From the NCBI RefSeq assembly GCF_000423565.1, contig NZ_KE384048.1, forward strand, positions 1-35,102: a stretch of 35,102 nucleotides of DNA, given 5' to 3'. Shown here one piece after another: positions 1 to 6,734 of this stretch. A program made the position numbers and the translations under genes. Below the pieces are notes generated by a model. That model did no database searches. It was not told the origin of the DNA and worked only from the letters and a program-made list of their open reading frames with translations. Position 1 is the first letter of the stretch. Each line of letters starts with the position of its first letter. This DNA comes from Runella zeae DSM 19591. GTDB lineage: Bacteria; Bacteroidota; Bacteroidia; Cytophagales; Spirosomataceae.

Positions 1-180
1 ATTACAAATATAATAACTGCACTTCACCTTTGCTCGTTTTCTTAAAAACAATACGTCAATAAACAATTTTTTTGCCATTTTTTCGCCTTTCTCCGAATCC
101 ATAACTCCTTAATTACAAATCACTTATACCATTATTTCTGAGCATTTAAAATAAATTGCTCCTCGGAACTTTCCCTCCTC
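1..180. other. AT-rich region downstream of cas4, no CRISPR repeat seen
   Basis: This AT-rich non-coding stretch follows the last cas gene. I see no direct repeat of CRISPR size in it. Because the adaptation genes end here, a CRISPR leader or array may begin further left, outside the window. That is an inference from gene order only. Confidence 0.4.
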
Positions 181-753
181 CTATCGAATACACAAGTTTC
201 TGTACGTACATTCCACACAACGAGCTTTGTATTTTGTCGCTTTGGGATAAAAATTATTACCAATAATATGCTCTATCGCTTTAGCTGCCTCTTTTACACT
301 TTGAATATTTTCTTCCGAAATAGGTACTTCCACCAATTTATTTCGACTGCGAGTATAAACCAAATACCCTTTCTCAACTTTCTTCCCAAAGTTTTCTTCA
401 ATCAACCACGCATAACAGTATAGCTGCGTTTGGTAGGTTTCATAAACTCGGTCTTTGTATTCCGCAAATTTGTAATCCAACGGCACCATCGTTCCGTCTG
501 TCAACTCCAGTACTTCATCTACTCTACCCCGTATCAACTCATTAGTAAGGTACTGGTCGATATATTTCCCGACCGCACCTATACGTCGTCGCAAATAGTC
601 TTTGTTTTGTTCCAATTTCAAATCATGTAGCTCGCGCCCTCGCATCACTTTGTAGTTTTTCTCCTCATATTGTGGAATCGCCAATACATACTCAAAATAC
701 GTAAATCTCGGACAGTAAAGATACTCAATTATATGCGAAGGTGTCAAGGTCAT
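181..753 (-). CDS. cas4: CRISPR-associated exonuclease Cas4
   Basis: Cas4 is a RecB-like nuclease with an iron-sulfur cluster that trims prespacers and helps choose PAM-adjacent ends during spacer acquisition. The 190-residue protein shows the expected cluster cysteines: C14 in YCPR near the N-terminus and C179, C182 and C188 in CVECTYRNLC at the C-terminus. RecB nuclease residues are visible as H43, D79 (GRVDE), D93 and K95 (LDYK) and a QxxxY motif at Q108-Y112. It is the last gene of the minus-strand operon, 36 bp after cas2. The transcription order is cas1-cas2-cas4 rather than the commoner cas4-cas1-cas2. Length is normal and all key residues are present, so it is probably active. Confidence 0.95.
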   Translation of the reverse strand: MTLTPSHIIEYLYCPRFTYFEYVLAIPQYEEKNYKVMRGRELHDLKLEQNKDYLRRRIGAVGKYIDQYLTNELIRGRVDEVLELTDGTMVPLDYKFAEYKDRVYETYQTQLYCYAWLIEENFGKKVEKGYLVYTRSRNKLVEVPISEENIQSVKEAAKAIEHIIGNNFYPKATKYKARCVECTYRNLCIR

Positions 754-789
754 GTGGAATAAGAAGTTTTAAAATAACGAATTCAACAC

Positions 790-1080
790 TCAAAAAAACA
801 ATGCTCTCACTTGGTCTGTTATAAGGTCTTTGTCAAAGGCTTGTCCCAACAAATCCGTTGACCGAAGTTCGTCTTTGCTCATCGGGAAAATATAGACTTT
901 GTCTTTCTCTTCGTCTATTAGTTCCTCTATTTTAAGCTTTAGCATATCTTTTTCGTTGGCAGTGAGTGTTCCCAAAAAACAGGAATACTGTACCCGATAC
1001 AATCCCGCTTGCTCACAAAGTTTAGCCACTTTGGTGCGACTGCGGTCTTTTTCGATGTCGTATAAAACCCAGATAATCAT
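790..1080 (-). CDS. cas2: CRISPR-associated protein Cas2
   Basis: Cas2 is the small ferredoxin-fold dimer that bridges two Cas1 dimers in the spacer integration complex. The protein has 96 residues, a normal length. It begins MIIWVLYDIEKD with the conserved Asp at position 8 at the end of strand beta-1, and has the typical VYIFPMS strand near residues 62-68. It lies 37 bp downstream of cas1 and 36 bp upstream of cas4 on the same strand. Its start has an unusual purine-rich AGAGG four bases upstream, whereas most starts in this window lack a Shine-Dalgarno sequence. Confidence 0.95.
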   Translation of the reverse strand: MIIWVLYDIEKDRSRTKVAKLCEQAGLYRVQYSCFLGTLTANEKDMLKLKIEELIDEEKDKVYIFPMSKDELRSTDLLGQAFDKDLITDQVRALFF

Positions 1081-1084
1081 AAGT

Positions 1085-1102
1085 CCTCTGCCCCCGATGG
1101 GG
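1085..1102 (-). promoter_or_regulatory. SD-like site and small GC hairpin before cas2
   Basis: On the minus strand a CCCC/GGGG hairpin (plus-strand bases 1091-1102, loop of four) is followed by AGAGG (1085-1089) and then, after four bases, the cas2 ATG. Shine-Dalgarno sites are rare in Bacteroidota, so this may be coincidence. If real, it would set cas2 translation independently of cas1. Confidence 0.3.
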
Positions 1103-1117
1103 AATATTAGTTTTTAT

Positions 1118-2107
1118 TTATGAAATGAGTGAATTGGCAAAATTGTGTGCATCGAGCTGAATCACATGGCTTCGAACCAGATTTCGCCCGCGGTATCTGA
1201 TAGGGTCATCGTCCAGGAATTTGGAAAAACTCATCACCAATAGCTCTTTACCAGTTTTGTTGAGGCTTACGCCATTTTGTAATTCATCCAAGTGAGATTT
1301 GTTGACTTTTTTGGCCGAAAATAACCGAAACACTACTTCGTCTGCAAATGTGCGGTACGGCTCAATGAAGTCAAACACCATGCTGAGTTGGTTGTAATCG
1401 TCGCGGTGCATAAAACCAACGTACGGATCTACCCCCGCCACAATCAGTGCTTTTTCGATTTTGCTGTATAAAATTCCGTACGCATAGTTCAAAAACGCAT
1501 TAAAGGCGTCTTTGGCGGGACGCATACTACGCCCATTGAAAGTATATTCTTTGGGTAAAACATAACTCAATGTCTCAAAGTACAACCGTCCTGCTGTACC
1601 TTCCAGTCCACGTAACGTATCCGCAATTTCACCAACAGTCGGGGCATCCAAACTCGAAATAGACACCGAAAGCGCCTCTATCCGAGTCACTTTGTCGTTG
1701 AGGTAATCGACGTGCTGCGGACGATGTTTTTTTAGCTCTTTAACAAACGACAGCTGGTTATCCAACTTCGTCATAAGCCAACTTTTCACCCAGGTGACCC
1801 CTTCTTTTCCTAAGCTTGCTTCCAACTGCCGTTTTCTAATTTTGGTTGTACTGCCTAGCTTACTGTGCCACACCCTTCCAATGGGGTCGCCCGATTGTTC
1901 AATAAACAAAATGTCCACGTTATGCATCATCGCCAGTTTGATGGCATCAGTGCTCAGCGCCGAGCCTGTCGCAAGTACAATCCCAGTCACTTTCAGGGCA
2001 GAGTAATGCTTTTTTTCAAGTTCGCCCTTTTCATTCTTTTTCCGAATCTCAAACATATCGTCTTTGACGTGGACGTAGGTGCCGTAGGTATTGATGTGGA
2101 GCTGCAT
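1118..2107 (-). CDS. cas1: CRISPR-associated integrase Cas1
   Basis: Cas1 is the metal-dependent integrase that inserts new spacers at the leader end of a CRISPR array, in complex with Cas2. From the ATG at 2107 the protein has 329 residues starting MQLHINTYGTYVHV. The active-site residues are visible as E169 (LEGTAGR), H234 (GFMHRDD) and E249 (DFIEPYR). An open frame continues upstream to 2170, but those 21 codons are REP palindrome read-through (MVASLHCNDAT) and overlap the 3' end of cas6, so I place the start at 2107, 4 bp after the cas6 stop. Length and active site are normal for type I systems. Confidence 0.95.
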   Translation of the reverse strand: MQLHINTYGTYVHVKDDMFEIRKKNEKGELEKKHYSALKVTGIVLATGSALSTDAIKLAMMHNVDILFIEQSGDPIGRVWHSKLGSTTKIRKRQLEASLGKEGVTWVKSWLMTKLDNQLSFVKELKKHRPQHVDYLNDKVTRIEALSVSISSLDAPTVGEIADTLRGLEGTAGRLYFETLSYVLPKEYTFNGRSMRPAKDAFNAFLNYAYGILYSKIEKALIVAGVDPYVGFMHRDDYNQLSMVFDFIEPYRTFADEVVFRLFSAKKVNKSHLDELQNGVSLNKTGKELLVMSFSKFLDDDPIRYRGRNLVRSHVIQLDAHNFANSLIS

Positions 2108-2111
2108 AAAA

Positions 2112-2876
2112 TTAAGGTTTTGTAATTTCGCGACCGTCGTAGCATCGTTGCAATGCAACGATGCTACCAAACCCCCGCGCTACCGATTTTCCCAATCCAA
2201 TACCATCAGGCAGGGTGGCATTTACCACAAAATCGCCCGTAAAAGCCAGCATTGTTTGGTTTTTAAATTGCGTGGTAGTTTGCCCCTGGACATTGAGCAA
2301 AATCATGAGTCGTGGTAAATCGGGCTGATAGGCTCCCACTCCTTTCAGAAAAGCCAAAATATTGTTTTGTAAAATTCGCTGCAACAACGCTTGCTGTTTA
2401 GATTCATCGGCATTCACGTATTCCACATGATTGGTTTGATTAAGGGGCATCCAAAGCGTCTCAAAACGGTATTTGTTCAGCGCGTTGCCCACTTCCACGG
2501 TAGCTTGTTGGTGGTTGATGTGTTTCGACAAAATCGGGTATTCTCGCCCGTCAATGTCCAACGTCCTGATTTTCAGAAATAATTCCACCAACAGTTGTGC
2601 TCCCTCACCCAAACCCACGAGCGTAGGTACACGGTTGATGACTTTGTACTGCACCAAGGGGTAAGCATAACGATACCGCAGTTCTGTTCCCGCGTCTGCC
2701 TCAAAGTGATTGTGCAACAGCGGCGAATGTTCTCGAAACACATTGCCAAAATACCCCCGCAACTTGTGCGCATCCCGCGTACGAAGGGCTATTTCGGGAA
2801 AGGTAACGGTGGTGATAGGGATGGATGTGGCATCGTTGTAATGCAACGATGCCACAGAATCAGAAATAATTTTCAT
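2112..2876 (-). CDS. cas6: CRISPR-associated endoribonuclease Cas6 with REP-derived ends
   Basis: Cas6 cuts pre-crRNA within the repeat and often stays bound to the crRNA 3' hairpin. Recognition rests on the glycine-rich loop near the C-terminus, GIGLGKSVARGFGSI at residues 225-239 of 254, and on a Cas6-like body (AHKLRGYFG at 36-44; VGLGEGAQLLVEL at 87-99). Several His residues near the N-terminus (37, 50, 55) could be catalytic. Both ends are odd. Residues 8-17 (VASLHYNDAT) are encoded by a REP palindrome, and the last 15 residues after GFGSI (VALQRCYD and beyond) come largely from a second REP. The ATG at 2876 lies within the 3' end of the transposase gene, a 17-bp overlap in another frame. 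No Met occurs between the first REP and the conserved body, so this start is the only reasonable one. The family call is good; whether the altered ends affect activity is unknown. Confidence 0.88.
   Translation of the reverse strand: MKIISDSVASLHYNDATSIPITTVTFPEIALRTRDAHKLRGYFGNVFREHSPLLHNHFEADAGTELRYRYAYPLVQYKVINRVPTLVGLGEGAQLLVELFLKIRTLDIDGREYPILSKHINHQQATVEVGNALNKYRFETLWMPLNQTNHVEYVNADESKQQALLQRILQNNILAFLKGVGAYQPDLPRLMILLNVQGQTTTQFKNQTMLAFTGDFVVNATLPDGIGLGKSVARGFGSIVALQRCYDGREITKP
2139..2167. repeat. REP palindrome at cas6 3' end / cas1 upstream
   Basis: A 29-bp near-perfect palindrome with 14-bp arms GTAGCATCGTTGCA and TGCAACGATGCTAC around one central A. It encodes the VALQRCY tail of Cas6 and ends 31 bp upstream of the cas1 ATG, so it would form a hairpin in the cas6-cas1 mRNA. 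Confidence 0.9.
2827..2855. repeat. REP palindrome at cas6 5' end
   Basis: A 29-bp palindrome with arms GTGGCATCGTTGT and GCAACGATGCCAC. Compared with the 2139 copy the A:T pair at arm position 3 is G:C, with both arms changed together. One G-T wobble lies near the tip. It encodes Cas6 residues from about 8 to 17, just downstream of the transposase stop codon. Confidence 0.9.
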
Positions 2877-3495
2877 CGTCTTTCCAATTTTTAGGATTAT
2901 TGATGATGTAATTTTGGATGTTATACAATTCTTGTTCGCTACGAATAATTCGGTCGTAAAATTTTGGTTGCCAGGCAAATGCTGCTGCATCGTTGCAATG
3001 CGTACCATCGTTGCATTGCGTACCATCGTTGCAATGCAACGATGCAACATGCAACGATGCAACATTTTTGGAACAGGCCCCTTTGTACGAATTCAACACC
3101 CGCGATATGCTGCCTGATTTGGGGGAAATATCAGACATAAATTGATTTTTGGTGGCATTGTTGGCCTCTGTGGCATCGTTGCAATGCGTACCATCGTTGC
3201 ATTGCAACGATGCCACAGGTGATATAATGGCCAAAATCCCATGAATATGATTAGGCATGACCACAAATTCGTCCAAAACAATATGGGGTGAAAACTGCGG
3301 TATTTTATACCAATTATCGTATACAATTTGCCCGACGTCAGACAATATCATTTGATTGTCAACGATTTTGCCAAAAAATGGCAATCTGTCTTTGGTACAA
3401 ATCGTCACGAAATACATTCCTTCCCTGCGGTAATCATACCCTTGCAACCGAAACGATTGACGCCGATACTGAGAATAGTCATTGAAGCTAGGCAT
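2860..3495 (-). CDS. REP-associated tyrosine transposase (RAYT, Y1/HUH family)
   Basis: RAYTs are single-copy HUH endonucleases related to IS200/IS605 TnpA and thought to mobilise REP palindromes as single-stranded DNA. Starting at MPSFNDYSQYRR (211 residues), the protein has the RAYT N-terminal pattern GMYFVTICTKDR (26-37), the HUH metal site PNHIHGI (H83, H85), the SGSISRVLNSYKGA helix (127-140), the block WQPKFYDRIIRSE (175-187), and a likely nucleophile Y196 in IQNYI. Two linkers (about residues 93-112 and 144-171) are made of REP palindromes read in frame (repeated VASLHCND and CNDGTH). The frame is intact, so the protein may be active. An upstream ATG at 3537 would add 14 residues, but the family-like sequence starts near 3495. 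The gene lies between cas3 and cas6 and overlaps the cas6 start by 17 bp. Confidence 0.9.
   Translation of the reverse strand: MPSFNDYSQYRRQSFRLQGYDYRREGMYFVTICTKDRLPFFGKIVDNQMILSDVGQIVYDNWYKIPQFSPHIVLDEFVVMPNHIHGILAIISPVASLQCNDGTHCNDATEANNATKNQFMSDISPKSGSISRVLNSYKGACSKNVASLHVASLHCNDGTQCNDGTHCNDAAAFAWQPKFYDRIIRSEQELYNIQNYIINNPKNWKDDENYF
2987..3063. repeat. Nested REP half-sites inside the RAYT gene
   Basis: Three left arms of the CATCGTTGCA type, joined by GTAC, run into a full palindrome (3024-3044, CATCGTTGCA / TGCAACGATG around A), followed by another right arm (CAACGATGCAAC). All read in frame within the RAYT, encoding about residues 144-171. Confidence 0.85.
3168..3218. repeat. 51-bp REP inverted repeat inside the RAYT gene
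   Basis: Perfect 20-bp arms (left CTGTGGCATCGTTGCAATGC and its exact reverse complement) flank 11 bp that hold another half-site. At 51 bp (17 codons) it keeps the RAYT frame. It sits in the linker after the HUH motif. Confidence 0.88.
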
Positions 3496-3673
3496 AGAAA
3501 TAAAGGGTTTATGCTTAAAAATACAGTTTGCTATCATCAGTTGAGACGTTGTGGGGTGTGATTGGTATCTTTTGAGGGACGGATTTTATGGTAACATTTT
3601 CGGGGCATTATCACGTTTTATAATGGTCTTATTGACATCATAATGCCACTGTGGTATCATTTCAACGTTATTT
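3496..3673. other. Spacer between RAYT and REP array
   Basis: Non-coding stretch upstream of the RAYT start. It holds a loose inverted repeat (GGCATTAT at 3604-3611 and ATAATGCC at 3640-3647). A promoter for the RAYT-cas6-cas1-cas2-cas4 half of the locus would be expected here, but I cannot point to a convincing -33/-7 pair. Confidence 0.35.
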
Positions 3674-4200
3674 CATCGTTTCAACATGTAGCAACGTTGC
3701 AGTGCAACGTTGAAATTTCGTAACATCATTGCCATTGCCTAACATCGTTTCAACATGTAGCATCGTTGCAATGCAACGTTGAAATTTCGTAACATCATTG
3801 CCATTGCCTAACATCGTTTCAACATGTAGCATCGTTGCAGTGCAACGTTGAAATTTCGTAACAACATTGCCATTGCATAACATCGTTTCAACATGTAGCA
3901 ACGTTGCAATGCAACGTTGAAATTTCGTAACATCGTTGCCATTGCATAACATCGTTTCAACATGTAGCAACGTTGCAGTGCAACGTTGAAATTTCGTAAC
4001 ATCGTTGCCATTGCATAACATCGTTTCAACATGTAGCAACGTTGCAGTGCAACGTTGAAATTTTCGTAACACCATTGCCATTGCATAACATCGTTTCAAC
4101 ATGTAGCAACGTTGCAATGCAACGTTGAAATTTCGTAACATCGTTGCCATTGCATAACATCGTTTCAACATGTAGCAACGTTGCAATGCAACGTTGCTAC
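3674..4200. repeat. Eight-unit tandem REP array, period 69 bp
   Basis: Units begin CATCGTTTCAACATGTAGC at 3674, 3743, 3812, 3881, 3950, 4019, 4089 and 4158. The period is 69 bp, except unit 6, which has one extra T (70 bp). Each holds a palindromic core (AACGTTGCA / TGCAACGTT around A or G) inside a GTTTCAAC...GTTGAAAT frame, then about 30 bp (TTCGTAACATC, TTGCCATTGC) nearly identical in every unit. Unit 8 is cut short and ends in a perfect 29-bp palindrome (4172-4200). The near-identical inter-palindrome parts rule out a CRISPR array. It fills the gap between cas3 and the RAYT and would give eight strong hairpins in a read-through transcript. Confidence 0.93.
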
Positions 4201-4250
4201 AGCGACGGCATACCCTGTGTATGCAGGGGTGTTTTAGGGAAATGGGAAGT

Positions 4251-6734
4251 TCATAACATGACAGTTTGAGCATTGCTTGTTTCTTCTTTTGTTCTGTCAA
4301 AACCCGTAATCAAGCTGTAATAGTTTACCAGTTCTTTTTGATTTACAATATAGAGCCCGTCACAAAGAGTATTAGCATCCATATCTAACTTCAGCTCTTT
4401 TACTTTGGGCAAATATTCAGGCACACTGATAATGTGTTGATTAAAAGAAAGTTTAAACTCCTTATCGAACACTTCTTTGCTCAATTTTTTGTGAATCATG
4501 TCTAAAAACGCCTGCTTCGTATTTGCTGCATTTTCGTCAATTTCAATGTAAACAGAAGCGATACCACCCCGTTGTTCAATCACTTGAAATTTAGATACAG
4601 GAAAAGTGCTTTTGTCCTCATTGTCATAATTGAGTCGTTTCATGCTATCAAAAAACTTACGGGCTTCTGAAAACGATTTGGTGTCTTCGGCAGATAATGA
4701 TTCGTAGTAAGTTTCAATGAGTTCTAAATAATGCTCTTCTCGAATCTCAGTACCAAATTTCTTAATACCAAGCTCTAATGCTTTTCGGGCTTGGGTGGTG
4801 GTGAGCCGTTCATAAATTTTCGTACAATCATCAAAATCAATGACATAGAGTGGTGAGTTCCATCTTTCAGGCGAATTTTCTCGATTGATACGACCTGCAA
4901 CCTGAATGATAGAATCAATAGGTCCAATATCCCTAAAACCCATGTCAAAATCCAGGTCAACGCCAGCCTCGATAGCCTGCGTGGAAATAAGAACAGGTTT
5001 TAAGCCCGCCAATAAATCTCTCTTAACATCTTTAATAACCTGTAAGCGGGTGGCAGAGATGATGTTGGTGGATAGATAGTAAACAGGGTTTTTATAACCC
5101 GACTCCTCCACATATTCTTTTACCGCTTCAAAAACATCAACTGAACGCTTTACTAAGTTACAAACGATGAGGCAAGATTGCGATGGTTGCCAAAGGACAC
5201 TAAAATAATCTTCGATAAATTGCTGGTCATTGGCTATCATTTCTGAAATTAAGGGAACAATTTTCGTTCTTTTAAATGCAGAGAAAACGCCTTCAAAGTC
5301 AGTCAATAATTCAAAGGATTGGGCTTTTTCTTCGCCTTTTTGTTCTGCAATAATTTCCCGATTTGCCAAATCAAAAGTCTTTGGTTTGGTGGCCGTCATC
5401 AATAAAACACGGGTATTCACAAACTTAGACAGATAGTGCAGTGCCGCACCAACCAAAGGCAGATGGTCTAAGCGAATAGTCTGAACTTCATCAAGAATGA
5501 CGATTGCCTCTGCCAAATGATTGAATTTTTTAAGCAGTTTGTTCCTATTTCCAATCAATGTTTGTAGAAACTGTACGAACGTCGTAATTACTACGTCACT
5601 TTGCCAAGTATCCAACAACATGGTTTGTTGGTTGTAGGCAGGGTTTTCGTCGGGGTCTAAGACATTTGACTTTGTGAGTTGCTCAAACGCATCGGCAAAT
5701 TGATAATGTGCCAAGACTCTCCCATTGCCCTCAAAAACTTTATCGTATTCTTTGATAGCTTGCTCAATAATATTAATGAACGGTAACGCATAAATGATTT
5801 GAGCCTCGTAGCCTTCTTTATTTCTTATTTTTTCTTTTAACCGCAAGGCAAAATCTAAAGCTGTTAGAGTTTTGCCAATACCAGTAGGGGCAGTGAGCGT
5901 AAAAAGTCGCTGGCTCAGAATGTCATCACTGTCAAGATGTTTGATAACAACACCCCTAACATAGGCACGTAACTGATTTTGTGTCAATGATTTCAGTTCG
6001 GTCGAATTGTAACGTTGAAAACTAACCTCTCCAATTCTTTTCTCAACCAACAAAGCAGGCAGCTCTACTCTGCTGTACATCACCGTTTTGGACGCATCCA
6101 ACTTATCGGCTTCAATGAGCAGCGAAAACAAATAATTGATAAGGAAGTAGTTTTCAATCTTAGGGTTTTTGTTGAGATTAGTAAGATTGGAAACAGCCCT
6201 ACGAAACTCTCTATCAGGGTATTGGATAAAATCAACTAAATCATTATCTCCAATTTCAGCAGTAATTTGAGAAAGGTGTTCTGACATCGTTGCGGCTTGT
6301 TGCAAAAAATAATCTTTTTGAACAACTGCGTCTTCTGTTCCAACAAATCGCTTTAAGTCCGAAATGTCCGTCAAACTTTTGTGGTGGTGGATAATCAGGT
6401 AAGCCGCTACTATGGCCAAAAACTCATCTTTGGTTTTTATGTACTTTTGAAACAATGTAAAGCCTCCAAACTTGGCGTGTTGTTTGAGATTAGGGTCAAC
6501 GCCTTCTATACCAAGTAGATAATCTTGAAAAAAAGCAGAATACTTACCCAAATCATGATAAAGACAAATATCATTTAGTAATTTTTGAACATCCAAATGA
6601 CCTGAAAAGCCCAGATTTTGGCAATAGGATTGAATGGCTTTGGTACGTACTCCTTCCGTATGAACCGTTAGTTTCTTAGAGCCAAAAACTTGCTCATTGC
6701 TATCTTTTTCGCTGTGTGAAAAAAATTCTTTCAT
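4251..6734 (-). CDS. cas3: CRISPR-associated helicase-nuclease Cas3 (HD fused)
   Basis: Cas3 is recruited by target-bound Cascade to nick, unwind and degrade foreign DNA. The 827-residue protein has an N-terminal HD nuclease domain (H25, H60-D61 in YHDLGKYSAFF, H86, HHH at 116-118) followed by an SF2 helicase: Walker A APTGIGKT (282-289), motif II DEVQ (415-418), motif III TAT (447-449), and motif VI QVAGRINRE (611-619). Its ATG overlaps the cas5 stop in an ATGA arrangement, so it is translationally coupled to the effector genes. It is complete with all motifs present. Downstream, the operon is interrupted by the REP array instead of running directly into cas6 or cas4. Confidence 0.96.
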   Translation of the reverse strand: MKEFFSHSEKDSNEQVFGSKKLTVHTEGVRTKAIQSYCQNLGFSGHLDVQKLLNDICLYHDLGKYSAFFQDYLLGIEGVDPNLKQHAKFGGFTLFQKYIKTKDEFLAIVAAYLIIHHHKSLTDISDLKRFVGTEDAVVQKDYFLQQAATMSEHLSQITAEIGDNDLVDFIQYPDREFRRAVSNLTNLNKNPKIENYFLINYLFSLLIEADKLDASKTVMYSRVELPALLVEKRIGEVSFQRYNSTELKSLTQNQLRAYVRGVVIKHLDSDDILSQRLFTLTAPTGIGKTLTALDFALRLKEKIRNKEGYEAQIIYALPFINIIEQAIKEYDKVFEGNGRVLAHYQFADAFEQLTKSNVLDPDENPAYNQQTMLLDTWQSDVVITTFVQFLQTLIGNRNKLLKKFNHLAEAIVILDEVQTIRLDHLPLVGAALHYLSKFVNTRVLLMTATKPKTFDLANREIIAEQKGEEKAQSFELLTDFEGVFSAFKRTKIVPLISEMIANDQQFIEDYFSVLWQPSQSCLIVCNLVKRSVDVFEAVKEYVEESGYKNPVYYLSTNIISATRLQVIKDVKRDLLAGLKPVLISTQAIEAGVDLDFDMGFRDIGPIDSIIQVAGRINRENSPERWNSPLYVIDFDDCTKIYERLTTTQARKALELGIKKFGTEIREEHYLELIETYYESLSAEDTKSFSEARKFFDSMKRLNYDNEDKSTFPVSKFQVIEQRGGIASVYIEIDENAANTKQAFLDMIHKKLSKEVFDKEFKLSFNQHIISVPEYLPKVKELKLDMDANTLCDGLYIVNQKELVNYYSLITGFDRTKEETSNAQTVML

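Noticed and set aside
2108-2170. A 21-residue N-terminal extension of Cas1
   Set aside because: It is REP palindrome read-through overlapping the cas6 3' end; the conserved Cas1 start is at 2107.
3674-4200. The array as a true CRISPR array
   Set aside because: The segments between palindromes are nearly identical in all units, and the palindrome core is the same REP found in cas6 and the RAYT.
3668-4300. A 210-codon and a 92-codon open frame through the REP array on the minus strand, with 23-residue repeats
   Set aside because: A 69-bp period without stops keeps any frame open; two frames are open at once, the 70-bp unit shifts the pattern, and the longer one starts inside cas3. Nothing suggests translation.
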